Shown one piece after another: positions 6,651 to 14,576 of a DNA stretch of 29,394 nt (within the stretch, counting starts at the first letter, position 1; each line of letters begins with the position of its first letter). Source of the stretch: Candidatus Glassbacteria bacterium RIFCSPLOWO2_12_FULL_58_11 (lineage in GTDB: Bacteria > Gemmatimonadota > Glassbacteria > GWA2-58-10); NCBI GenBank assembly GCA_001780825.1, contig MFIX01000123.1:1-29394 (forward strand). Direction: 5' to 3'. A program made the position numbers and the translations under genes. A model generated the notes under the pieces. That model ran no database searches. It worked only from the letters and a program-made list of their open reading frames with translations, and had not been told where the DNA came from.

Positions 6651-8525
6651 TCACTTCGCGGTCCGGAAGCGAAACACCGGGCTCCATTCGCTCCAGATTC
6701 CGCGGTTGTCCCGCGCCTTCACTTTCCAATAGTACGTGGTGTCCCGGTTGAGCCAGCCCTCAGGGAGTTTCCATTCCGGTTTTCCCGAGCCGGTTTCCCT
6801 CATCAGCGCAGTAGCCACCGGCCAGCGGCATTCCGGGTCGAAGGAAATGGTAAACTGATGGTTATCGACCCGGTCGCCTTTGTCATTCTCCCGCGCCGCT
6901 TTCCAGCCGAAGCTGGGGGACAGGTCATCGACCGCGGCGCCATTGGCCGGATATACCGCTTCCGCGGGCGGCAGGGGGGGATGGTTGTCCGTGCGCTCGC
7001 TCCAGAAATGAGTGATTTTCACCTGGTGCGGGCCGGGAGTTTCATCGCGGTAGCGGATGATATTTTTCCCAAGCGAGAGGCCCGGCAGGGAGCGGGGCGC
7101 GCACTGCACGTCGGTGGTTATCTGGATTGATTCTATCCCGGTCTGGGTGGGTGGATTGTTCTTTTCATCGGCCATGAAATCGAAAGCAACGGAATATTCC
7201 CGTCTTCCCCGCATGCCGCCGGGGTAAAGGACCTCATTGAGATCCACCTCGAATTCCAGGCTGCCGGTGGCCCCGGCGGGAGCCTCCCAGATCTTTTCCC
7301 GGGCTACCGAAACCGTGATCCGGTCCTTTTCGTTGGCCGCTCCCCGGAAGACCCTAGCCTGGAGCTTGCCGCCCAGGATCGTATAGGGCGTTTCGACCTC
7401 AAATGTGGCGAGTGTCCTCGTACCGTAAACTTTCCCGTCACGGTGCCGCGTATGCAGCGGAGGCTCTATGCCGTCTTCGACTGAGAAGGCGGGGCCGCGG
7501 TTGCGGCTGACATAATCGGTGATATATTCCGCCCGCAGATCCGGGCTCCAGATAAGCTGACCGTCGCTCCAGGTGACCGGCACCCGCCAACGCTGGTTTT
7601 TTTCCTTGTATTCCTGGAGATGTTTCCGGTATTCGAAAAACTTGTTCGGACCGCCCCTGAAATTCCGCACCAGCTTTTCCCGCGGCCGGATGGTCATCGC
7701 CTGGCTATGGGTTTCGAAGGCATATTTGTCATAGCCGTTTTGAACATAGCAGAAAAAATCGCCGTAGAAATAACGGTAGCCCCGCTGTTCGATCCCGTCC
7801 TGCCAGAGATAATCGTCCTTGCCGTCATAGTCCTGGTACATCTGACGGATTGCCAGGTTGCGGCCGGACCATTTGGTCAGCCTGGCGCCTTCCGGCGTGC
7901 CGCCGGATATTTTCTGGTCTTCCCAAAGCTGTTCCATCGAAGCGATAGTGCGGTTGTCATCCATCAGGTAATACAGAGCGATATCGGTATCGATCATATG
8001 CCAGGCGTTATTATACCAGAACTCGGTTACGGTGTGTCCGAACACTTCCCAGACCCGCGCTTTCAGTCCGATCGCCCGGGCCAGGGCCACCGCCACCGCA
8101 GAATGGTAAGCGCACTGGCCGTAGCCGTACACATTGAAAAAGACTACCGGGTTGAGGCCCTCCTGGTCATCGGAACCTCCCAGCGCATGGGACTGATCTT
8201 TGAGGAAATTGAAAATCCCGAAGACCTTTTCTTCATCGGTGCGGCAGCCCCGGGTGGCCTCCCGGGCGATAGCCTCAGCGTCGAACCAATCCTTTTCCCC
8301 GTTGACTGTGATCCGGGGATTTACCAGCGGCTTGTCCCCCAGGTTTTCGATGATAATAGTTTCATTGGCCGGGTCCCGGAAGCCGCCAACCTCGACCTCA
8401 TAGGTATAATCGTTCACCGTAACAATCTGGGAATACTCCTTCCGGGCTACCTGACCGGAACTCTCCGGAGGAAGCAAGAGAAATGTCGCGACAGCGCAGG
8501 CCCCCAGCAGATGGAATTTCAACAT
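6651..8525 (-). CDS. Exported transglutaminase-like protein with C-terminal FnIII-like domain
   Basis: 624 residues. The ATG at 8525 is preferred over a GTG at 8534 because AAGGTGG lies six bases before it. A signal peptide (about 1-25) precedes a beta-rich N-terminal segment and a transglutaminase-like cysteine-protease fold with a complete triad: C138 in 'GYGQCAYHSA', H164 in 'VFGHTVTEFW' and D179 in 'AWHMIDTD'. This superfamily includes proteases and peptide:N-glycanases besides transglutaminases. A middle beta-sandwich region follows, and residues of roughly 520-624 resemble a fibronectin type III module ('TTYYWKVKARDNRGIWSEWSP'). The heparinase-like gene lies 225 nt upstream on the same strand, and that spacer contains no gene or clear terminator. 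Action on glycoproteins or proteoglycans is a context inference; the substrate is unknown. Confidence 0.8.
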   Translation of the reverse strand: MLKFHLLGACAVATFLLLPPESSGQVARKEYSQIVTVNDYTYEVEVGGFRDPANETIIIENLGDKPLVNPRITVNGEKDWFDAEAIAREATRGCRTDEEKVFGIFNFLKDQSHALGGSDDQEGLNPVVFFNVYGYGQCAYHSAVAVALARAIGLKARVWEVFGHTVTEFWYNNAWHMIDTDIALYYLMDDNRTIASMEQLWEDQKISGGTPEGARLTKWSGRNLAIRQMYQDYDGKDDYLWQDGIEQRGYRYFYGDFFCYVQNGYDKYAFETHSQAMTIRPREKLVRNFRGGPNKFFEYRKHLQEYKEKNQRWRVPVTWSDGQLIWSPDLRAEYITDYVSRNRGPAFSVEDGIEPPLHTRHRDGKVYGTRTLATFEVETPYTILGGKLQARVFRGAANEKDRITVSVAREKIWEAPAGATGSLEFEVDLNEVLYPGGMRGRREYSVAFDFMADEKNNPPTQTGIESIQITTDVQCAPRSLPGLSLGKNIIRYRDETPGPHQVKITHFWSERTDNHPPLPPAEAVYPANGAAVDDLSPSFGWKAARENDKGDRVDNHQFTISFDPECRWPVATALMRETGSGKPEWKLPEGWLNRDTTYYWKVKARDNRGIWSEWSPVFRFRTAK

Positions 8526-8750
8526 GGCAGCCACCTTTTTGGATTGTGGATTTTACCAAAACTAGTCCGCCGCCTCGACTTTAAGCGTCAGCGGACCCGA
8601 CAAGCAATAAGAAATAAATCTCCAGATGAGCAGTGAATAAAAGCTTTCAACTCCCCTATAGCTTGGCTTTATAAGATTCTCCTCCAGCGGCTGCCTCAGG
8701 CTCAGATCGCCCTGCGGCTCGTTTTCCGGCTGCCTGAAAAAACTATGAGT

Positions 8751-11237
8751 TTACGGCGCTCGACCGGTTTGCCCAGGGGACAACCCGAGGCTGACAGCTT
8801 CCGGCGCCCCGGCCAGGGCAGTGAATGACCGGCGCTCCATAATGTAGTCCAATAATCCCGTCACATCGGCCGGCGAATAGAGGCCATCCCCGTTGAAATC
8901 CAATTCCGGAGCAGCGCGATCGCGCACTCCGCGAACCAGCATCGAGACCGCGTCAAGAATGGATAGCCGGCCGTCCCGGTCGAGATCGCCCCGCAAGCCC
9001 AGTTGCCCGGTGGTGTCGATTTCCGTCTGAAGCGGCTCGAAGCTTCCCGCTCCGCCGAACCGCACCCGGCCTGACGGCGCTCCGTGGCGGCCAAACTGGA
9101 CCTCGACCTGACCGCCTGAGGCTGTCGTGATACGCACACCCGCAAGCAGGGTGTCTTCCTCGAGCGTGGCGACTGCGGACATTGCCGTGTCGCTTTCGTC
9201 GCCTATCTCCAACACGTGCAGAAAGTAATCCCGCTGCGAGCCGGTGGGAGCCCGCACTTCCAGACGCCAGGGCACTACCGGCGTCTGGTTGCTGCTCCGG
9301 CCCACATGGTTATATTGAGCGGTTGGCTCATCCGGATGGCCCCAGAAGTCATGTCCCTCGCCGCCGCGCTTGGTGGTTACCGTACTTCTGGGCAGCACGG
9401 TCTTGAGAAAAGCCCGCGCGCGGCCGCTGCTTAAAACGTAGTCCCCGGTTCCCGCCGGATCGCTCAGCCAGGTGACATATTCCGGAGCCTCGCTGGAGTA
9501 GACGTGCCCGGCCACCAGTTCGGTCGGCGTCCCGGCTATCCTCGGCTCTCCGGGTATATGAAGGAACCAGTGCTTCGGGTAATCGGAGCGGGTGGCCTCG
9601 ACCCGGTCGAATATGACGAAAAACTCGCGTTCGCCCCGCAGGTATAGGAACTGGCGGGTTATTTCGCTGATTTTACTCGAATTGTAAGCCTGCGTAAGGT
9701 CCGCGGCGGAATAGGTGTATTGTGGAGTATGCTTATAGGCGGTAATTTGGCCGCGTTCTTTAATGTCCTGGTGGCCGCCGGCGTAAACCCGGCGGATCAT
9801 CCCGCCGTCTCTCTCGTTCTTAGTTCCGCCCTGGGCCAGCCTTTCGGGGGAGGGAGTCTGGCGGTCGAAAAGCTCGAGCGGATCAAATACGGTTACGATA
9901 TTGTAGGCCAGGGAGCCGCCGATGTAGTAGTCATCGTCATTATGGCCTTGCCCCCCGGCGCGCAGCACCAGCCAGCCTTTCTTGGCAATCAGAAAGTGCC
10001 CCTCGTCATCCCTTGAATGAAGTGCATATGCGGGCCCGGCGCCGAAAAAAGCCCAGGTGGCGTCCGGATCGTCCCAGGCGCTGCGCATGTAAACGTGACC
10101 CGCGCCGGTGAAAAGGCGGGCCCTGGCCCAGCCCATTTCTCCGGGCGTCCTGGCCCGGACTCCGGGATCGTGGGTGATAAAGCGGATCCAGGGAGTGGAG
10201 AACCATTTCTCCGGCCAGCTCCCCCGGTCGTACTCCTCGCTTAGTTTACAGGCTACCGGGTCAGAGTACCGGGCGGCGAGGATCGGGGCCACCTGTTCCA
10301 TGTCCCAACCGCCAGAGTTGTCATCGATATAGGCTGTTATGTTGTTGAAAGGCACCCGGAGATGGACGATCCAGCGGTTCATTTCCTTCAGATACATGGT
10401 TGGGGAACCGAGCTGAAACCAGTCCTGGCCGGTGGCCGTGCGCCAGCCCTCGAAAGCCCAGGGGATGACTTTCACCGGCCCATAGCCGCCATGGCCCATG
10501 CTTTCGGCCCAGACCCCGCCCATCCGGTTGAATAGTGACAAGCAGTCTAGCGGGATACGGTTGTACCAGGAGTCGAGAAATCTCCGGCAGTCGCTCTCGT
10601 AAGCCGTGCCCGCTCCAGCCAGAGCCAGGGCGACAAACAGTTTCGGCGTGATACCGTCCCGGCAGTTCGGCGTATTTAGGTGGGAGGGCCCCCAGGTCTG
10701 GTTGAACAGCCAGCCCCCGAAACGCAGGGTGATTTCCGCCGCATCCGTGTACCAGAGAAGCCAGCCGCCGAGCTGGTCGCCGAATTTTTTTCTCTCCGCC
10801 GCGGTCATGGAATCGTAAATCCAGTCATAGGCGATAGCGTAACTGCCGAAATGCCCGCTGCCGCTGCTGTTCAGGTCCGAGCGCGACAGCTGGCTGCCGT
10901 CGCCCCAGATTTCCTTGACCGCTTCGGCATAGAGGCCAGCCTGAGGATTGCCGAGCTCGCGCTCCACCAGGTAAGCCAGACTGGCACACAGCATGTCGGT
11001 GGGGCGATGCCAGACGCTATTGATCATCCGGAAAGTTTTTTCGGCGACCACCCGGTCGGCTTCCGCCTTGATCATCGCGTAATCTCCACCTAACATGCCT
11101 CCGCCGCGCGCCCGTTCAGCCAGCTCAGGCAACATGTCCCGGGTGACGAACAGCCGGGGATGCTCTCCCAGGCTGTATTGAGCACCGAGAGGGATGGCGA
11201 GGAATAGCAGCAGGGTGAACAATAGTGGAGTTTTCAT
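8751..11237 (-). CDS. Heparinase II/III-like protein with C-terminal dockerin
   Basis: 828 residues, starting at the ATG at 11237 (GAAGG five bases upstream) in preference to a TTG at 11249. A signal peptide ends near 'IPLGAQ'. The N-terminal half is an all-alpha toroid typical of PL15/PL17/PL21-type lyases ('GEHPRLFVTRDMLPELAERA', 'YAIAYDWIYDSM', 'FNQTWGPSHLNTPN'). The central beta-sandwich carries the heparinase II/III core 'LHSRDDEGHFLIAKKGWLVL'. The family cleaves uronic-acid-containing polysaccharides by beta-elimination, but many members are uncharacterised. Near the C-terminus are two dockerin-type calcium loops, D751-D762 (DLDRDGRLSILD) and D780-D791 (DFNGDGLYSPAD), followed by a tail of about 35 residues. 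It lies 83 nt downstream of the fourth propeller gene on the same strand. Lyase specificity cannot be assigned from sequence. Confidence 0.85.
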   Translation of the reverse strand: MKTPLLFTLLLFLAIPLGAQYSLGEHPRLFVTRDMLPELAERARGGGMLGGDYAMIKAEADRVVAEKTFRMINSVWHRPTDMLCASLAYLVERELGNPQAGLYAEAVKEIWGDGSQLSRSDLNSSGSGHFGSYAIAYDWIYDSMTAAERKKFGDQLGGWLLWYTDAAEITLRFGGWLFNQTWGPSHLNTPNCRDGITPKLFVALALAGAGTAYESDCRRFLDSWYNRIPLDCLSLFNRMGGVWAESMGHGGYGPVKVIPWAFEGWRTATGQDWFQLGSPTMYLKEMNRWIVHLRVPFNNITAYIDDNSGGWDMEQVAPILAARYSDPVACKLSEEYDRGSWPEKWFSTPWIRFITHDPGVRARTPGEMGWARARLFTGAGHVYMRSAWDDPDATWAFFGAGPAYALHSRDDEGHFLIAKKGWLVLRAGGQGHNDDDYYIGGSLAYNIVTVFDPLELFDRQTPSPERLAQGGTKNERDGGMIRRVYAGGHQDIKERGQITAYKHTPQYTYSAADLTQAYNSSKISEITRQFLYLRGEREFFVIFDRVEATRSDYPKHWFLHIPGEPRIAGTPTELVAGHVYSSEAPEYVTWLSDPAGTGDYVLSSGRARAFLKTVLPRSTVTTKRGGEGHDFWGHPDEPTAQYNHVGRSSNQTPVVPWRLEVRAPTGSQRDYFLHVLEIGDESDTAMSAVATLEEDTLLAGVRITTASGGQVEVQFGRHGAPSGRVRFGGAGSFEPLQTEIDTTGQLGLRGDLDRDGRLSILDAVSMLVRGVRDRAAPELDFNGDGLYSPADVTGLLDYIMERRSFTALAGAPEAVSLGLSPGQTGRAP

Positions 11238-11320
11238 CAGAGCCTTCAACTTCCTGAATTAATCAGGTTCACAGTCCGGTAATTTAAGGTTTCAGCACCG
11301 AAAATCCGGTCCTTAGGGTT

Positions 11321-12373
11321 TCAGTGTTGATCCATTATCCAGGCCTCGTTCACTTCCACGTGCTTGATATGGGTGCGCCGGAAAGTGTAGCTTACATGGA
11401 CCAGTTCATCCATGGACTGCGCCAGACTCGGGTAGGAAAAGCGGCCCAGAGCATTCTCCAGGACCCGCCGGTAACTCCAGCTCTGCCCCTCATCCAGTGA
11501 AAGGGCCAGACTGAGGTCGGTGCGGGATTTCTGGTTGTCGTTGAAAGCCAGTACCAGATGCCCGTTGCGCAGCCTGTGCAGGTCGACGGCTGACGATGGA
11601 TTTTTCAAGTCCGTTAATTCAGGTTCGGACCAGGTGCGGCCCCGGTCGCGAGATTCGCTCCTGATAATAAACAGGCGGCCGGAGTCTATTCCGTAAGGGC
11701 GCATGAAAGCGAGCAGACTGCCGTCTTTCCGCTGAGCCAGCGCTGGCTCATTTCCCTGAATCGCTGAATCAAATTCCTTCGAGAAATCCCAGCCTTTTTC
11801 TGCCTTAGCGGACAATAGAAAAACCGACTTTGCCTGTGACAGAGCACCATCCCGGTCGTGATATCTCATCAGGGGGATGATTATCCGTCCGTTTTCCAGA
11901 CGCAGGATGCCGCTGCGCAGGGTCACGCCGGGTTCGTCCAGGAAAATTTCCGGCTTGCTCCAGGTCAGTCCCAGGTCGTTCGATCTGATCCGCATCAATC
12001 TGACCCAGGGAAGACCCGTGCGATAAAGGAGCCAGAGCTGTTCAGCGCTATATAGAAAGAACACGGGGTTGCTGTCGGTTGTATCCGGAGTATCTGTCAG
12101 AACCCGGGGCGCCTGCCAGCCACGCTGGCCTGCCGGCCGCAGGGCGGAAAGGATGACATTGTCCGGCGCGCCCTCCTCGGAGCCGCTCCACCAGGCGCAT
12201 AAAAGACTGCCGTCCGGCAGGGCGATAAGGTTTGAAGAATGGCAGCGCGGGAAACGGAGCGTCGGGCTGCAGATCATTTCGGCGCGGTAATAAGGCTTCT
12301 CACTATCTGCCGGGTACACGCCGGACACTGTTGCTATCAGGAAGATCAGTTCAATTTTCAGGAGATTTTTCAT
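11321..12373 (-). CDS. Exported BNR/Asp-box beta-propeller protein, copy 4
   Basis: 350 residues from the ATG at 12373; the frame extends upstream only to a TTG overlapping copy 3, and the shorter form matches its paralogue's length and signal peptide. BNR_2/sialidase-superfamily propeller: Asp boxes (S-x-D-x-G-x-x-W) appear at 'SNDLGLTW', 'SRDRGRTW' and 'SLDEGQSW', with a degenerate fourth. It keeps 'GNEPALAQRKDGSLLAFMR' and the shared ending 'YTFRRTHIKHVEVNEAW'. The FRIP arginine motif of true sialidases is replaced by 'RFPRCHSSN'. It lies 44 nt after copy 3 and 83 nt before the heparinase gene. It is probably a periplasmic or surface glycan-active or glycan-binding protein; naming it a sialidase would overstate the evidence. 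Confidence 0.8.
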   Translation of the reverse strand: MKNLLKIELIFLIATVSGVYPADSEKPYYRAEMICSPTLRFPRCHSSNLIALPDGSLLCAWWSGSEEGAPDNVILSALRPAGQRGWQAPRVLTDTPDTTDSNPVFFLYSAEQLWLLYRTGLPWVRLMRIRSNDLGLTWSKPEIFLDEPGVTLRSGILRLENGRIIIPLMRYHDRDGALSQAKSVFLLSAKAEKGWDFSKEFDSAIQGNEPALAQRKDGSLLAFMRPYGIDSGRLFIIRSESRDRGRTWSEPELTDLKNPSSAVDLHRLRNGHLVLAFNDNQKSRTDLSLALSLDEGQSWSYRRVLENALGRFSYPSLAQSMDELVHVSYTFRRTHIKHVEVNEAWIMDQH

Positions 12374-12417
12374 TCCCTGTCGAAACGCCTCCCTGCGCCG
12401 CCGACCTTTCCGAAGGT

Positions 12418-13473
12418 TCACTGCCGATCCCTTATCCAATCCTCGTTCACTTCCACGTGCTTGATATGAGTGCGCCGGAAAGTGTAAGTGACATGGATCA
12501 GTCCATCCGCATCCTGGGCCAGCGCCGGATATTCAAAGCGGCCGGGGCTGTCCTCAAGCAATCTTTTATGAATCCAGGTCTGCCCCTCATCCAGCGAGAG
12601 GGCGAGAGACAGGTTGGTTCGGGTTTCACAGTCATCATTGAAAACCAGCAGCAAAGGACCGCCGCTTAATCTTAACAACTGCACCGAACTGGAGGGATTG
12701 CCGAGCGCAGTGCGGCTCGGCTTGCCCCAGTTCCGGCCTTCGTCGAAAGATTCGCTCTGCCAGAGCAGGCGTCTGGCCGGGTCCGGATCGTAGGGGCGCA
12801 TTAAGGCCAGCAGGCTCCCGTCCGTGCGCTGGATGACTGTCGGTTCATTGCTGCGCGGCTCGGTGAGCAGCGGTTGGCACTCCTGCCAGGTTCTGCCCGA
12901 GTCGGCTGAAATGCAGAAGCTTGCATACTCATGCCTGGTAAGCGGCACCAGGATGTCACCGTTAGTCAAAACAATGGAGCGGTTCCGGGTGGCCCACATT
13001 TTATCCAGAAGGATTTCCGCCTTGCTCCAGGTGCGGCCCAGATCCGTGGATTTTTTCCACATCAGCTTGGGAGGAGGCATCTGCCGTTGGTAACTGGAAC
13101 GGTAAAAGAGCCATACCTGCCGGTTCGGAGCCAGAAAAAGGGTCGGCTGGCCATCCGAAGCTTCCGGTGTATCGGCGATTACAAAGGGCCGCTCCCATAT
13201 CTCCTTGCCGGGCTCGCGGCGGGCGGCCCGGATCACCACGTCCCGGCCCCCTTCCTCGGAGCCGTTGAACCAGGCCGCCATCAGACTGCCATCCGGCAGG
13301 GCGACAATTGAAGAAGCGTGGCATTCTGGATAGCGAAGGGTGGGTTGGAATATCGTTTCGGCGCGGTAATACGGCCCCCCACCATAAACGGCTGAACCAC
13401 CGGGCAGGGCAAGGAGCAGGCAGGCGATTTCAAGCCCCAGGAAAACTTTTGTCTGTTGTAAAATTTCTTTCAT
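12418..13473 (-). CDS. Exported BNR/Asp-box beta-propeller protein, copy 3
   Basis: 351 residues. Its ATG overlaps the stop of copy 2 (ATGA at 13470-13473) with GGGGA just upstream, indicating translational coupling. A signal peptide covers about residues 1-28. Four Asp boxes are visible: 'STDLGRTW', 'SADSGRTW', 'SFDEGRNW' and 'SLDEGQTW'. The propeller start reads 'LRYPECHASSIVALPDG', with a conserved histidine where sialidases have RIP. The 'SNEPTVIQRTDGSLLALMR' motif and the C-terminal 'YTFRRTHIKHVEVNEDW' are shared with copies 2 and 4. At the DNA level the last 60 bases or so are very close to copy 4, showing tandem duplication. Product class: sialidase superfamily, substrate unknown. Confidence 0.82.
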   Translation of the reverse strand: MKEILQQTKVFLGLEIACLLLALPGGSAVYGGGPYYRAETIFQPTLRYPECHASSIVALPDGSLMAAWFNGSEEGGRDVVIRAARREPGKEIWERPFVIADTPEASDGQPTLFLAPNRQVWLFYRSSYQRQMPPPKLMWKKSTDLGRTWSKAEILLDKMWATRNRSIVLTNGDILVPLTRHEYASFCISADSGRTWQECQPLLTEPRSNEPTVIQRTDGSLLALMRPYDPDPARRLLWQSESFDEGRNWGKPSRTALGNPSSSVQLLRLSGGPLLLVFNDDCETRTNLSLALSLDEGQTWIHKRLLEDSPGRFEYPALAQDADGLIHVTYTFRRTHIKHVEVNEDWIRDRQ

Positions 13474-14576
13474 TCCCCACCAGTTTCGCCAGGATGAAGC
13501 TGCTCCTCCATGATCCAGGCCTCATTTACCTCGACGTGCTTGATACTGGTGCGCCGGAAAGTATAACTGACATGAATCAGACCCTCAGGCGTCTGGGTGA
13601 GCATCGGATAAGAGAACCTCCCGGGTGCATCCTCCAATGTCCGCTGGTATTTCCAGGTACGGCCTTCATCCAGAGAAAGGGCCAGGCATAAGGAGCTGCG
13701 GTTGGTCTGGGTGTCATTGAAGACCAGGACGAAATGCCCATTGTCAAGCGCCAGCAGCTCGATCGCCGAGGAAGGATTGCGGATTTTAGTGCGTGACGGC
13801 TCACTCCAGCTCCGGCCGTTGTCGAACGACTCAGCCTGCCAGAGAAAGCGCTCCTCCGCTTTCTGGTCGTAGCAGCGCATGTAGCAGAGCAGGCTGCCGT
13901 CGCGACGCTGGGCGACAGTCGGTTCATTGTTGCGCGTGGGGGTGATTACCGGCTTGCTTCGCTTCCAGGTTTTCCCCTCATTGGAGGTATAGAGAAAGGC
14001 CGAATGCTCGTGCTTCATGATCGGGATGATAATATCACCATTGGCGAGCCTGATGATCCGGCTTCTCGAGCTCCACCCGGGTTCGCCGACCAGAATCTCC
14101 GGAGCGCTCCAGGTGCGGCCGCCATCGCGGGACTTTTTCAGGTTGATCTTTACGAAAGGCAGTCCGGAGCGGTAAATCAGCCAGATTTCATTCCCAGATA
14201 CCGGAAACAGCACCGGGTTGCCCTCGGTGGTGTCGGGAGTATCGGCGACAACCCGCGGTTCCTCCCAGTAGTCGTTCCCCTCCAGGCGGCGCGCAGACCG
14301 GATCACCAGGTCGAGCCCGCCCTCCTCTGAGCCGTTCCACCAGGCTGCAATCAGGCCGCCATCCGGCAGAGCGGCGATGCTGGCCGAATGGGTGCGCGGA
14401 AAGCGCAGCGTAGGCTTGAAAATCAGCTCGGCCTTGTACGAGGGCTCGAGTTGCGCAGCCCATCCCGGTTCTGCGGTTCCAGCCAATAACAAGATCGAGG
14501 CGGCTATCAGCAGCGGCTCAAATCTCCGCAAAAGCGGAAAATTTATAATCAGGTTTCCATCTGGATTAAGATTCAT
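13470..14576 (-). CDS. Exported BNR/Asp-box beta-propeller protein, copy 2
   Basis: 368 residues. The ATG overlaps the copy 1 stop as ATGA (14573-14576) and AAGGA lies about seven bases upstream. A longer n-region precedes the signal-peptide core 'LLIAASILLLAGTAEPGWAA'. It has four Asp boxes ('SRDGGRTW', 'TSNEGKTW', 'SFDNGRSW', 'SLDEGRTW'), 'NNEPTVAQRRDGSLLCYMR', and the common ending 'YTFRRTSIKHVEVNEAW'. The region equivalent to the sialidase FRIP motif reads 'RFPRTHSASIAALPDG'. As in copies 3 and 4, a 'WNGSEEGG' loop follows the first strand. It is the middle of the coupled cluster 1-2-3. Asp boxes are structural, not catalytic, so they support the fold but not an activity. Confidence 0.82.
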   Translation of the reverse strand: MNLNPDGNLIINFPLLRRFEPLLIAASILLLAGTAEPGWAAQLEPSYKAELIFKPTLRFPRTHSASIAALPDGGLIAAWWNGSEEGGLDLVIRSARRLEGNDYWEEPRVVADTPDTTEGNPVLFPVSGNEIWLIYRSGLPFVKINLKKSRDGGRTWSAPEILVGEPGWSSRSRIIRLANGDIIIPIMKHEHSAFLYTSNEGKTWKRSKPVITPTRNNEPTVAQRRDGSLLCYMRCYDQKAEERFLWQAESFDNGRSWSEPSRTKIRNPSSAIELLALDNGHFVLVFNDTQTNRSSLCLALSLDEGRTWKYQRTLEDAPGRFSYPMLTQTPEGLIHVSYTFRRTSIKHVEVNEAWIMEEQLHPGETGGE

